Below, piece after piece: positions 29,461-36,565 of a stretch of DNA of 36,565 bases. Source of the stretch: Acidobacteriota bacterium (lineage in GTDB: Bacteria; Acidobacteriota; Vicinamibacteria; Vicinamibacterales; UBA2999). The notes below the pieces were generated by a model. That model saw only the letters and a program-made list of their open reading frames with translations, searched no databases and was not told the origin of the DNA. Each line of letters starts with the position of its first letter. Within the stretch, counting starts at the first letter, position 1. The stretch lies in NCBI GenBank assembly GCA_013140775.1, contig JABFSA010000139.1:1-36565 (forward strand), in the 5' to 3' direction. The position numbers and the translations under genes were made by a program.

Positions 29461-32381
29461 TCACGCCTCGCGTCACCCGCCTCGTCCGGGTGCCGGACCT
29501 TTCGACCTTCCGCTCCACAATCGTTGACCTCGCCACCGCGGGCGCACCGCTCGAGGCGCGTCGCCGGCTTGTCGTCGTGCCAACACGGGCAGCGGCGGAG
29601 CACGTGCTTCGATCGATCGAACGTCGCGTCCTCGTGGCGGGGGCCGCGGTTGGACTGCCTGACTTCGTCACCCCCAGGGAGCTGATCCCTCGACTGGGTG
29701 AGCGTCTTCCCGGCGTGCCCGGGGTGCTGCTCGACACCGAGCGTGAAGTGCTCGCGGGCAGAGCCTGCGGAACCGCAATTGCGGAGGGCTGCGAGCCTCC
29801 GTTCCATCTGCGGCCCGGTCTCATCGCTGAGATCGTCCGGTTCTACGACTCGCTGCGGCGACATCTCAAGACGATCGATGCCTTCGAACGCCTCTCACTC
29901 GGCATGCTCGAGCCGGGTGCACTCGACGATCGCGGCGCCGAACGTCTCGTGCGCCAGACGAGATTCCTGGTCAGTGCGTTTCGTCACTTTGAACGGCTGG
30001 TGGAGTCTACCGGTCGTGTCGATGAGCACATGCTTCGTCGCCAGTTGATGGCGACAGTCGCATCGAGTCCATGCGAACACGTCGTGCTTACCGTCGGTGA
30101 CGACGCGTTCGATCGTCATGGTCTGTGTGCGGCGGATTGGGACCTGCTCTCGAGACTGCCTGGACTGGCGCGACTGGATGTGGTCGCGACCGACGCCAAC
30201 ATTGCCGGCGCCTTCCACGAAAAGATTCATCAGCTGCTGCCTGGAATCGAGGAGGTACGCGTTCCAGGCGCCGATGGGTCCACGTCGCCAGCGCTTGTTG
30301 TCGGGGACGGGCCGGGGATGACGTGGACGGCGAGAGATCGCGAAGAGGAAGTCGCCGGGTTTGCGCGATGGGTGCGTAGGATGATGCGTGAGGGCGTGCC
30401 GGAGGTCTCCTCCCTGGATCGGATCGCCCTGGTTGTGCACCAGCCGCTGCCTTACGTCTACCTCGCACGTGAGGTGCTGCACTCCGCACGGATTCCCTGT
30501 CAGATGTTCGATGCCCTGCCGCTTGCCTCTGAACCGTACGCGGCCGCATTGGATCTCCTGATCACCAGCGTGACCGGGAACTTCAGCCGCGTGCAGCTCG
30601 TCTCCCTGCTCAGGTCGCCGCACTTCCGATTTGGTCCCGACGATGCGCCGCTGGCTTCCCGAGAAGTCAGCGCCCTCGACCGTGAGTTGAGCGAGGCCGG
30701 ATACCTTGGCGAGATCGAGGCACTGAATCGCCTCATCGACACGTGGAGTAACTCCTCTCGCCAGTCGAAAGGCCTTCGAGCGGCGCGCGCGATCGCGAGC
30801 GCGATGATGGAACTGCAGCCGCTTCGTGCTGCCGCGCCATGTGGCGAGCATCTCGATCGGTTGCTGACGTTCCTCTCTCGTTATGAGCGCCTGCCTCACG
30901 TCGATGATCCATTGCGACCGCGTCTACTCCGGGCACGCAGCGCCATTCGAGACACGCTGGTGGGTCTGCGGAACGCCTACGCGCAGTTCGACGACGCTCC
31001 TCTCGACTTCGAGGTCGTCACGGCAGTCATCCGTCGATGGATCGAGGCACATACCTTTGCCCCTCGATCGGGCGATGCGGGAGTCCATCTCGTTGATGCC
31101 GCAAGCGCTCCGTATGGCGACTTCGACGCCGTGCAGCTCGCGGGACTCGTCGACGGTGAATGGCCGGCTGCACCCCGTCGAAACATCTTCTACCCGCCGT
31201 CGCTTCTTCGCGAGCTGGGGTGGCCAGGCGAATCGGAGCGTCTGGATGCGGTTCGATCGGCATTTGGTGATCTGCTTCGCCTCGCACGTACGCGCGTCCG
31301 TGCCTCGGCTTTCACGCTGGAGGATGACGCCATTGTGCCGGCATCGACATTGGTTGACGCGATTCCGACGGCCAATCTGACGACGATGGCCGATCCAGTG
31401 ATGAGCCCGGTGAGCATCTTCGACTACGAAGCGCTGGCCGTGGAGCCCGTGTATCTCGATGCGCTTGATCCAACCGCCAGGGCCGCGGCGGTACGACGGA
31501 CCGAAATGACTCGTACGCATCAGACCGGTTCCACGGCCGGTCACGTTCAGGACGCTCACTCCTTGAGCGCGCTCGAGCGGTACCAGGACTGCCCGTTCAA
31601 GTTTTTCGCAGCAGACGTCATGAAGCTCGAAGAGCCGCCTGAAGATCAGCCGACGATGTCTCCGAAGGCGCGCGGACGGTTCGTCCATGAGGTATTCCAG
31701 AAGTTTTTCGAAGCGTGGGACGCGCGGGGACAGGGAACGATCGACGTGGACCATCTCGACGAGGCACGCGAGCTGTTCGAAGAGGTCGCGGATTCGCTGC
31801 TTGCGCAGTTCTCCGATGCAGAGGCCGCTCTGGAGCGCGCCCGGCTGTTTGGTTCGGCGATCGCCGTCGGAGTGGTTGACGTCGTGCTCGGCCTGGAAGC
31901 GTCCAGGCCCACAGCCGTGCGTGAACGCTGGCTCGAGCGACGGTTCGAGGGGAGCTTCTCACTCGGTGTCCCGGATGGTCCGCGGGTGTCACTGAAGGGT
32001 GTCGCCGACCGGGTTGACCTGATGGACGGCAATCGTCTCCGGGTCATCGACTACAAGTCCGGGTATCCACCGAATCCGAAGCGTGCGCTGCAGGTGTCCA
32101 TCTACGGACTGTGCGCGCAGGAGTTGCTGGAGGGGCGTGACGGGGAACCCTGGACGGTGGACGAGGCGGCGTACGTCGCCTTTGCCGGGAAGAAGCCGCT
32201 TGTGCCCGTTGTTCGTCCGGGCGGTGACCCTGGCGCCCTCGCCAGCGCGCGCGAGCGTGTGATTGAGCTGGCAGGCGCGATTGCGAAAGGCGAGTTTCCG
32301 CCTCGTCCGTTCGAACTCAGGATCTGTGGTTACTGCGCGTTTCCGTCAGTGTGCCGGAAGGACTATGTCGGCGATGAGTGA
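29457..32381 (+). CDS. addB: AddB-like nuclease/inactivated helicase subunit
   Basis: 974 residues, the partner of AddA in the helicase-nuclease that resects double-strand ends for RecA. The N-terminal helicase-like region lacks a Walker A motif (VVVPTRAAAEHVL instead), and the C-terminal PD-(D/E)XK nuclease has its D865/K867 in RVIDYKSG. The AddB iron-sulfur staple is visible: C712 in YQDCPFKFF and C957, C960, C966 in CGYCAFPSVC. Length is a little shorter than Bacillus AddB. GTG 29457 overlaps the stop of the upstream gene (GTGA), and the end overlaps addA by 8 nt. All nuclease and cluster residues are present. Confidence 0.93.
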   Translation: MITPRVTRLVRVPDLSTFRSTIVDLATAGAPLEARRRLVVVPTRAAAEHVLRSIERRVLVAGAAVGLPDFVTPRELIPRLGERLPGVPGVLLDTEREVLAGRACGTAIAEGCEPPFHLRPGLIAEIVRFYDSLRRHLKTIDAFERLSLGMLEPGALDDRGAERLVRQTRFLVSAFRHFERLVESTGRVDEHMLRRQLMATVASSPCEHVVLTVGDDAFDRHGLCAADWDLLSRLPGLARLDVVATDANIAGAFHEKIHQLLPGIEEVRVPGADGSTSPALVVGDGPGMTWTARDREEEVAGFARWVRRMMREGVPEVSSLDRIALVVHQPLPYVYLAREVLHSARIPCQMFDALPLASEPYAAALDLLITSVTGNFSRVQLVSLLRSPHFRFGPDDAPLASREVSALDRELSEAGYLGEIEALNRLIDTWSNSSRQSKGLRAARAIASAMMELQPLRAAAPCGEHLDRLLTFLSRYERLPHVDDPLRPRLLRARSAIRDTLVGLRNAYAQFDDAPLDFEVVTAVIRRWIEAHTFAPRSGDAGVHLVDAASAPYGDFDAVQLAGLVDGEWPAAPRRNIFYPPSLLRELGWPGESERLDAVRSAFGDLLRLARTRVRASAFTLEDDAIVPASTLVDAIPTANLTTMADPVMSPVSIFDYEALAVEPVYLDALDPTARAAAVRRTEMTRTHQTGSTAGHVQDAHSLSALERYQDCPFKFFAADVMKLEEPPEDQPTMSPKARGRFVHEVFQKFFEAWDARGQGTIDVDHLDEARELFEEVADSLLAQFSDAEAALERARLFGSAIAVGVVDVVLGLEASRPTAVRERWLERRFEGSFSLGVPDGPRVSLKGVADRVDLMDGNRLRVIDYKSGYPPNPKRALQVSIYGLCAQELLEGRDGEPWTVDEAAYVAFAGKKPLVPVVRPGGDPGALASARERVIELAGAIAKGEFPPRPFELRICGYCAFPSVCRKDYVGDE

Positions 32382-35300
32382 CGCACGATTGCCGTTTGAC
32401 GAGCCGTCGCCCGTCGCCAGTGCCGACGCTGACGCACGTGTCCGCGCAGTCGACCCGCGTTTCAACGTCGCGCTCGAGGCCTCTGCGGGCACCGGCAAGA
32501 CTCGTGTGCTCGTCGATCGCTACGTCAACCTGCTTCGTGCAGGGGTCGATCCGTCGAACATTCTCGCGATCACGTTCACGCGAAAGGCCGCGACGGAGAT
32601 GCGGGAGCGCATCATGACGACCCTCCGCGCCGCTGGAGAGCGCGGCGAGATCCCGGCGGCACGCTGGCGTGAGCTGCGCGATCGCACGGCGGACATTGCC
32701 ATCAGCACGATTGACGCGTTCTGTCTTTCGCTTCTGCGAGAGTTTCCGCTCGAGGCCGATCTCGACCCGGCGTTTTCGATTGCGGATGAAACCGAACTCC
32801 CCAGGTTGATCGATGAGGCGCTGGACGGGGCCCTCCGAATCTGCCGCGCGGCAGCCCAGGAAGACGAAACCGTGGCGCTGGCGTTCTCGCAACTGGGTGA
32901 GCGTCGCGCTCGTGCGGCCCTGACCAGCCTTTTGAGTCGGCGTCTTGTGGCGCCGGAGATTCTCGCCAGGTACCTCGACACCGCTCGTGCTGTCGAGCTG
33001 GACGCCGCAACCGTCTGTACCCGCGCCTCCCACGCGCTCCTCGATGCGTGCGAAGCCATGCGAGGCGGGCTCGATCGTCTTCTCGAGACCGGACCGCTCG
33101 AACCACGATTCGATCTTCTCGCGCGTGGATTGCGCAGGCTGCGTCATTCCGTTGACGAAAAGCAGCCGCTCCAACCCTCTACGGTGCAGACGGTGTTCTC
33201 GCGCGTGCGCGATCACTTCCTCACTCAGGACGGGGATGCGCGCAGCCGATCGCCGTACGCCAGGAACACGTTCGCGTCAGAGGCGGATTGGCGCACCCAT
33301 CGTGATCTCGTCGTCGGTCACGCCGCGGCGATCCTCCGCGTCTCGGACGAGTTTCGACGCGAGCTCAACGTGCTCGTGTCTCGCGGCATATGGCGGATGT
33401 TTCGTATCGCAGAGACCGAGTATCGCCGCACGCTGGATGCCCATGCCGTGCTCGACTTCTCTGACCTTCTGCTCAAGACCCTCGACCTGCTCAGGCGAAT
33501 GGAGGACTTCGCACGAAGCCGCTACCGCCTCGAGTCGAGGTATCACCACGTGCTCGTGGACGAGTTTCAGGATACGAGCCGCGCACAGTGGCAGCTGGTG
33601 TCGCTGCTCGTGCAGTCCTGGGGAGAAGGCGCGGGCCTCGCGGATTCCGGTCCGCTTCAGCCCTCGGTCTTCATCGTTGGCGATCGGAAGCAGTCCATCT
33701 ACGGTTTTCGTGACGCAGACGTCTCGGTGCTTCGCGAGGCCGCCGGGTACCTCGACGGACTTCGGCCCGGAGGCGATGTGCGGCGGACGATCACGCGCAG
33801 CTTTCGTGCAACCGCTCCGCTTCTCGCGTTCGTCAACGACCTCTGCACCGATCTGGGGAAGGCGCCTGCCCGTGCCGATGCCTTCGGATACGACGAGACC
33901 GATCGCTTCCCAGTCGATGACTGGGCGTCGAAGGGCCAGGAAACGCTCGGTCTCGTTCTGGCTGACTCGCCGGAGTCGTGCGCGGAAATCACCGCCGCTG
34001 AGATCGCCCGGCTCCTTGCGTCAGGGGCAACGGTCCGCGATCGCGATACGGGCGTGCCCAGGGCCATCCGCCAGGGCGACGTGGGAATCCTCTTTCGAAC
34101 ACGCGAGAGCCATCGCGAGTTCGAGGCGGCGCTGGAACGACACCACATCCGCTCGTACGTGTACAAAGGCCTCGGATTCTTCGACGCCGACGAGATCAAG
34201 GACGTGCTCGCGCTCGTCTGGTATCTCGCCGACCCGGCTTCAGACCTGCGGGCGGCGGCCCTCATGCGGTCGCGGATCTTCGGCGTCTCGGATGAGGCGC
34301 TACGCCTGTTGTCGCCGGGTCTTTCCGGCGCGCTGCGGGCACCGTCGATTCCCCCTGCTGCCGCACACCTCACGGCGGACGACTCGCGAGCCCTCGTTGA
34401 AGCGCGCGAGTCCACGCGTCGATGGCTGGATCTCGTGGACCGGATTCCACCCGCCGAGCTGGTTGACCTGGCGTTGACCGAGACGGCGTACGCCTACGAA
34501 CTACGAGGCGCACGTCTGCCGCAGGCCCGGGAAAACCTGAAGAAGATCCGGTCGCTTCTGCGGCGAATGCAGAATCGCGGCTACGCGACCCTCTCCCGGC
34601 TGGCAGCCCACCTCGACCGGCTGGCGGTTGGTGACGAGTCGAATGCCACGGTCGATGCGCTCGACGCCGTCAATCTGATGACCGTCCATGCAGCCAAAGG
34701 TCTCGAGTTTCCCGTCGTCTTCGTGGTCAACCTGGCGCGCGGCAGCGGCAACCGGCGCGATCCGGTCCGCGTGGTTGCCGATGCGCCGGGCGTGAGCGGG
34801 GGTGTTTCCGTCGGGGACTTTCAGTCGGAGGCAGACGAGGATCGCCCGGCAAGGGAACGAGAGGAAACGAAGCGACTTCTGTATGTAGCCCTCACTCGTG
34901 CCCGCGATCGGCTGTATCTGGGAACGGTGCTCAAGGATGGCCGGGTTCAGCCCGGGCGGGGGAGTCTGGCCGAAGTCATTCCCCAGTCGCTGCTCGACCG
35001 GATGATTCCCGCAGGTGACGAAATCGAATGGACAGCGACGTCGTCGCAGCGGGTCCATTGCTTTCGCGTGTGTCGGGTTGGGGAAGCGGGTGGGCTGACG
35101 CAGGTCCTCGAGAACGCCTCAGTGCCGGGAGAGTCTTCGGAGGGTCAACCCCACGATTTCGCCCTCCTTATCGACGACGCCGTTCCAACACGGTCGGTGG
35201 CCGGGGTCCTCGATCAACGAATGGCGACCGGATTTCGAAGCGATTTGGTCGAGTCAAGCGCCTCCAGCCGGCTGGTAGGGACGCTTGTCCATCGCCTGCT

Positions 35301-35733
35301 CCACCGCATCGGTCTCGCTGGCATGGCGGAAGCCGATGTCACGCCAGACACGGTCGTTCGTTTGCTCAGATCTGAGGAATTCTCCGCCGTTGCGGAGGAC
35401 CGGACGGTTGCGGAACTTGCGAATGAGGTGGTCGCGGCCCATCAGGCCATCTCCTGCCGGCCGGACGTTCGCGCCGTGTATTTTGCGGGTGAACGATGGC
35501 ACGAAGTCCCGTTCAGTACGCGGGCTGAGGACGGCTCAGTCATGCGCGGGACCATTGACTGTGTGATTCGGGACCCGGAGGGTCGGGTCACGGTTCTGGA
35601 GTTCAAGACCGGGTCGCCGCGTGACGAGCATCGGGCACAACTTGATCTCTACAAGTTGGCAGCCGAGCGTCTCTTCCCGGGGTCGCCCATCGATGTGCGC
35701 CTCGTGTACGCCTCCCAAAACACCCTTTCCTAG
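32374..35733 (+). CDS. addA: AddA-like UvrD-family helicase-nuclease
   Basis: 1119 residues. Superfamily 1 helicase with Walker A ASAGTGKT (K42), motif Ia ITFTRKAATEMRERI, motif II VLVDEFQDT (D396/E397), GDRKQSIYGFRDAD (motif III), VNLMTVHAAKGLEFPVV (motif V) and LLYVALTRARDRLYL (motif VI). The C-terminal PD-(D/E)XK nuclease has D1062, E1076 and K1078 (VLEFKTG). With AddB it forms a complete AddAB complex, the alternative to RecBCD. The start at 32374 is preferred (ATG with GGAAGGA 12 nt upstream); ATG 32365 is possible. The frame is open upstream to 32263 but overlaps AddB. Confidence 0.95.
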   Translation: MSDARLPFDEPSPVASADADARVRAVDPRFNVALEASAGTGKTRVLVDRYVNLLRAGVDPSNILAITFTRKAATEMRERIMTTLRAAGERGEIPAARWRELRDRTADIAISTIDAFCLSLLREFPLEADLDPAFSIADETELPRLIDEALDGALRICRAAAQEDETVALAFSQLGERRARAALTSLLSRRLVAPEILARYLDTARAVELDAATVCTRASHALLDACEAMRGGLDRLLETGPLEPRFDLLARGLRRLRHSVDEKQPLQPSTVQTVFSRVRDHFLTQDGDARSRSPYARNTFASEADWRTHRDLVVGHAAAILRVSDEFRRELNVLVSRGIWRMFRIAETEYRRTLDAHAVLDFSDLLLKTLDLLRRMEDFARSRYRLESRYHHVLVDEFQDTSRAQWQLVSLLVQSWGEGAGLADSGPLQPSVFIVGDRKQSIYGFRDADVSVLREAAGYLDGLRPGGDVRRTITRSFRATAPLLAFVNDLCTDLGKAPARADAFGYDETDRFPVDDWASKGQETLGLVLADSPESCAEITAAEIARLLASGATVRDRDTGVPRAIRQGDVGILFRTRESHREFEAALERHHIRSYVYKGLGFFDADEIKDVLALVWYLADPASDLRAAALMRSRIFGVSDEALRLLSPGLSGALRAPSIPPAAAHLTADDSRALVEARESTRRWLDLVDRIPPAELVDLALTETAYAYELRGARLPQARENLKKIRSLLRRMQNRGYATLSRLAAHLDRLAVGDESNATVDALDAVNLMTVHAAKGLEFPVVFVVNLARGSGNRRDPVRVVADAPGVSGGVSVGDFQSEADEDRPAREREETKRLLYVALTRARDRLYLGTVLKDGRVQPGRGSLAEVIPQSLLDRMIPAGDEIEWTATSSQRVHCFRVCRVGEAGGLTQVLENASVPGESSEGQPHDFALLIDDAVPTRSVAGVLDQRMATGFRSDLVESSASSRLVGTLVHRLLHRIGLAGMAEADVTPDTVVRLLRSEEFSAVAEDRTVAELANEVVAAHQAISCRPDVRAVYFAGERWHEVPFSTRAEDGSVMRGTIDCVIRDPEGRVTVLEFKTGSPRDEHRAQLDLYKLAAERLFPGSPIDVRLVYASQNTLS

Positions 35734-35734
35734 T

Positions 35735-35760
35735 CTTTTGTTGCCCAGTGGGTGCAAAAG
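35735..35760 (+). terminator. Imperfect hairpin after addA
   Basis: CTTTTG (35735-35740) pairs with CAAAAG (35755-35760) and CCC with GGG inside, with small bulges. It begins right after the addA stop. The sequence after it has only short T clusters. Confidence 0.3.
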
Positions 35761-35785
35761 AGCTCACATTTTCATGACTTCTTCA

Positions 35786-35815
35786 TTGCGCCGCCCGGAA
35801 GCCATCCCCTACAAT
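35786..35815 (+). promoter_or_regulatory. Promoter of the small zinc-ribbon gene
   Basis: TTGCGC (35786-35791), an 18-nt spacer and TACAAT (35810-35815), giving a start near 35822. Confidence 0.5.
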
Positions 35816-35883
35816 CGGAAGCATCGGGACGCACCGACCGCGTCCATCTGGAGTAAGCATTGACCACCAAAGAGGAGACGCGA

Positions 35884-36105
35884 GTGGCGCTCACCTGCCC
35901 GAGCTGCGGCAACGACCAGAACTTTCTGGTGAAGACGCTGCAGATGCACGTCGTGCATCTGGATGATTCGCGAGTCGAGGTCTCCGAAGAAGGGCGACCG
36001 GCGGTACTTGAAGTTCTGTGCGACGAGTGCGAGAACGCCCTGAGCCTCGAAGACATGGACGACAGTATCCGGAAGGAACTGCTGCTGACGCTCGGCGCCC
36101 GGTAG
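35884..36105 (+). CDS. Small zinc-ribbon protein
   Basis: 73 residues with one zinc ribbon: CPSC near residue 5 and CDEC near residue 48, flanking a beta-rich stretch, then an acidic helical tail (LEDMDDSIRKELLLTL). No family name. Two starts are plausible: GTG 35884 with GAGGAG (35872-35877) 6 nt upstream, and TTG 35860 with GGAG (35850-35853) 6 nt upstream, which would add eight residues (TTKEETR). GTG is preferred for the stronger site and tighter N-terminus. It has its own promoter and a terminator hairpin, so it is a single-gene unit. Confidence 0.75.
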   Translation: MALTCPSCGNDQNFLVKTLQMHVVHLDDSRVEVSEEGRPAVLEVLCDECENALSLEDMDDSIRKELLLTLGAR

Positions 36106-36115
36106 CATCCCGCCA

Positions 36116-36132
36116 GCGGCGCGCTACGCCGC
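36116..36132 (+). terminator. Intrinsic terminator after the zinc-ribbon gene
   Basis: GCGGCG (36116-36121), a 5-nt loop and CGCCGC (36127-36132), followed by GTCTTT. It begins 10 nt after the stop codon. Confidence 0.5.
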
Positions 36133-36194
36133 GTCTTTCCGCCTTCGGCGCGTCATGTTGATCTTCTGCCAGCCGGTCGTCATCGGTCGAGGCA

Positions 36195-36223
36195 TTGACT
36201 TCTCCAGGGCCGGCTCCTAAGGT
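36195..36223 (+). promoter_or_regulatory. Promoter of the DnaJ-zinc-finger gene, near-leaderless
   Basis: TTGACT (36195-36200), a 17-nt spacer and TAAGGT (36218-36223). The predicted start near 36230 is about 5 nt before the ATG at 36235, and no Shine-Dalgarno fits. Confidence 0.45.
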
Positions 36224-36234
36224 ACTCACTGCTC

Positions 36235-36565
36235 ATGCGTGGACACACGTCTCGTCGAGTTGGAGGCCTTGCGCTTCGCGGCTCTCGACAGCAGGACTGG
36301 GGCTGTTTCGCGGACGAGGTCGTCATCGACTTTCCGTCTGTGGCTCCGGCTGTCGATCGCATGCGGAACGCATTCGTGGCCGACGAGCGGGCTTCTGCAT
36401 TGAGCGCGGCCGTGAAGGTGTCCCGCAGAGAAGCGAGCCTTGGCGCCGTGCTGCCGCTTCAGGTGCCTGTGCGCCGCACGCGTGGCAGGTGCAGCGCACA
36501 GGCACCTGCCACGCGTGCGGCGGCCGGGGTGAAACATGGGCCGAGCCGTGTGCGCGGTGCAAGGG
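36235..36565 (+). pseudogene. DnaJ-type zinc-finger protein, frame broken, 3' end outside window
   Basis: From ATG 36235 one frame reads a plausible protein (RRVGGLALRGSRQQDWG, FADEVVIDFPSVAPAVDRMR, LGAVLPLQVPVRRT). The next expected residues, the DnaJ-type ribbon CHACGGRGETWAEPCARCKG, are present but in another frame (from 36507). Between them lie 26 extra bases that shift the frame. Deleting them restores VRRT-CHACGG exactly, as in DnaJ-like CxxCGGxG repeats. There is no HPD-bearing J domain upstream, so it is a zinc-finger/C-terminal-domain protein rather than a full DnaJ. Without the insertion the frame would stay open to the window end. It is called a pseudogene on the sequence as given; an assembly error would make it intact. 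Confidence 0.65.
36460..36522. repeat. Nested inverted repeats from a 26-bp inverted insertion
   Basis: Two overlapping perfect inverted repeats: 14-bp arms at 36460-36473 and 36495-36508, and 20-bp arms at 36472-36491 and 36503-36522. They are explained by a 26-bp insertion (about 36480-36505) that is the reverse complement, with one mismatch, of the 26 bp it interrupts. The arms are interleaved, so the two hairpins are mutually exclusive. Confidence 0.85.

Noticed and set aside
29895..30899. 334-residue minus-strand open frame
   Set aside because: Antisense to addB; composition is that of a shadow frame.

Overview
The window looks like chromosomal DNA from a high-GC, Gram-negative soil or sediment bacterium. 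The best inference is an Acidobacteriota of the Vicinamibacteria type. This rests on the GC-rich coding style, a PEP-CTERM protein, Skp/OmpH, a hybrid histidine kinase, a Ser/Thr kinase, small TFIIB-type zinc-ribbon proteins, AddAB and several probably leaderless gene starts. No marker gene fixes the taxonomy.

Layout. 1-3805 (+): the end of a Ser/Thr kinase, a tandem pair of unrecognised small paralogues, and a hybrid histidine kinase. 3825-5191 (-): BioY and an exported methyltransferase, divergent from a single-chain class I fumarase (5223-6740, +). 6867-9783 (+): ErpA-like Fe-S carrier, then three overlapping genes: a Fur repressor fused to a ferritin-like diiron domain, a PHP phosphoesterase and an ABC-ATPase homologue that has lost its catalytic motifs. 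9861-10898: a cold-shock protein (-) and a MocA-like nucleotidyltransferase (+). 10895-15691 (-): six closely packed genes, namely a periplasmic beta carbonic anhydrase, a secreted Trp-Pro-repeat protein, a zinc-ribbon protein, a YdjI-like SPFH protein with an added helix-turn-helix, a YdjG-like zinc-ribbon membrane protein and another TFIIB-type zinc-ribbon protein.

15868-18588: Skp (+), a TPR/DUF2914 membrane protein (-) and a DPM1-type glycosyltransferase with a GtrA domain (-). 18765-22342 (+): a tandem array of three LuxR-type regulators, the third a pseudogene with one nonsense codon and two compensating frameshifts. 22392-26998 (-): PEP-CTERM protein, orphan IS630-like helix-turn-helix protein, Tat-exported BBE-type flavoprotein and a secreted lactonase propeller. 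27143-27345: a tRNA-Ala(GGC) overlapped by what looks like the C-terminal relic of a recombinase. 27346-28083 holds palindromic and tandem repeats, a small gene, and an 11-bp-periodic array of DnaA-box-like 9-mers.

28084-35733 (+): a secreted protein translationally coupled to AddB and AddA, the double-strand-break repair helicase-nuclease. 35884-36105: a small zinc-ribbon protein. 36235-end: a DnaJ-zinc-finger-type protein whose reading frame is broken by a 26-bp insertion. That insertion is an almost exact inverted copy of the site it sits in, the signature of a template-switch mutation (or of an assembly artefact).

The most interesting items are the Fur-ferritin fusion, the templated inverted insertion, the phased DnaA-box-like array, the SPFH/zinc-ribbon operon and the decaying LuxR array.
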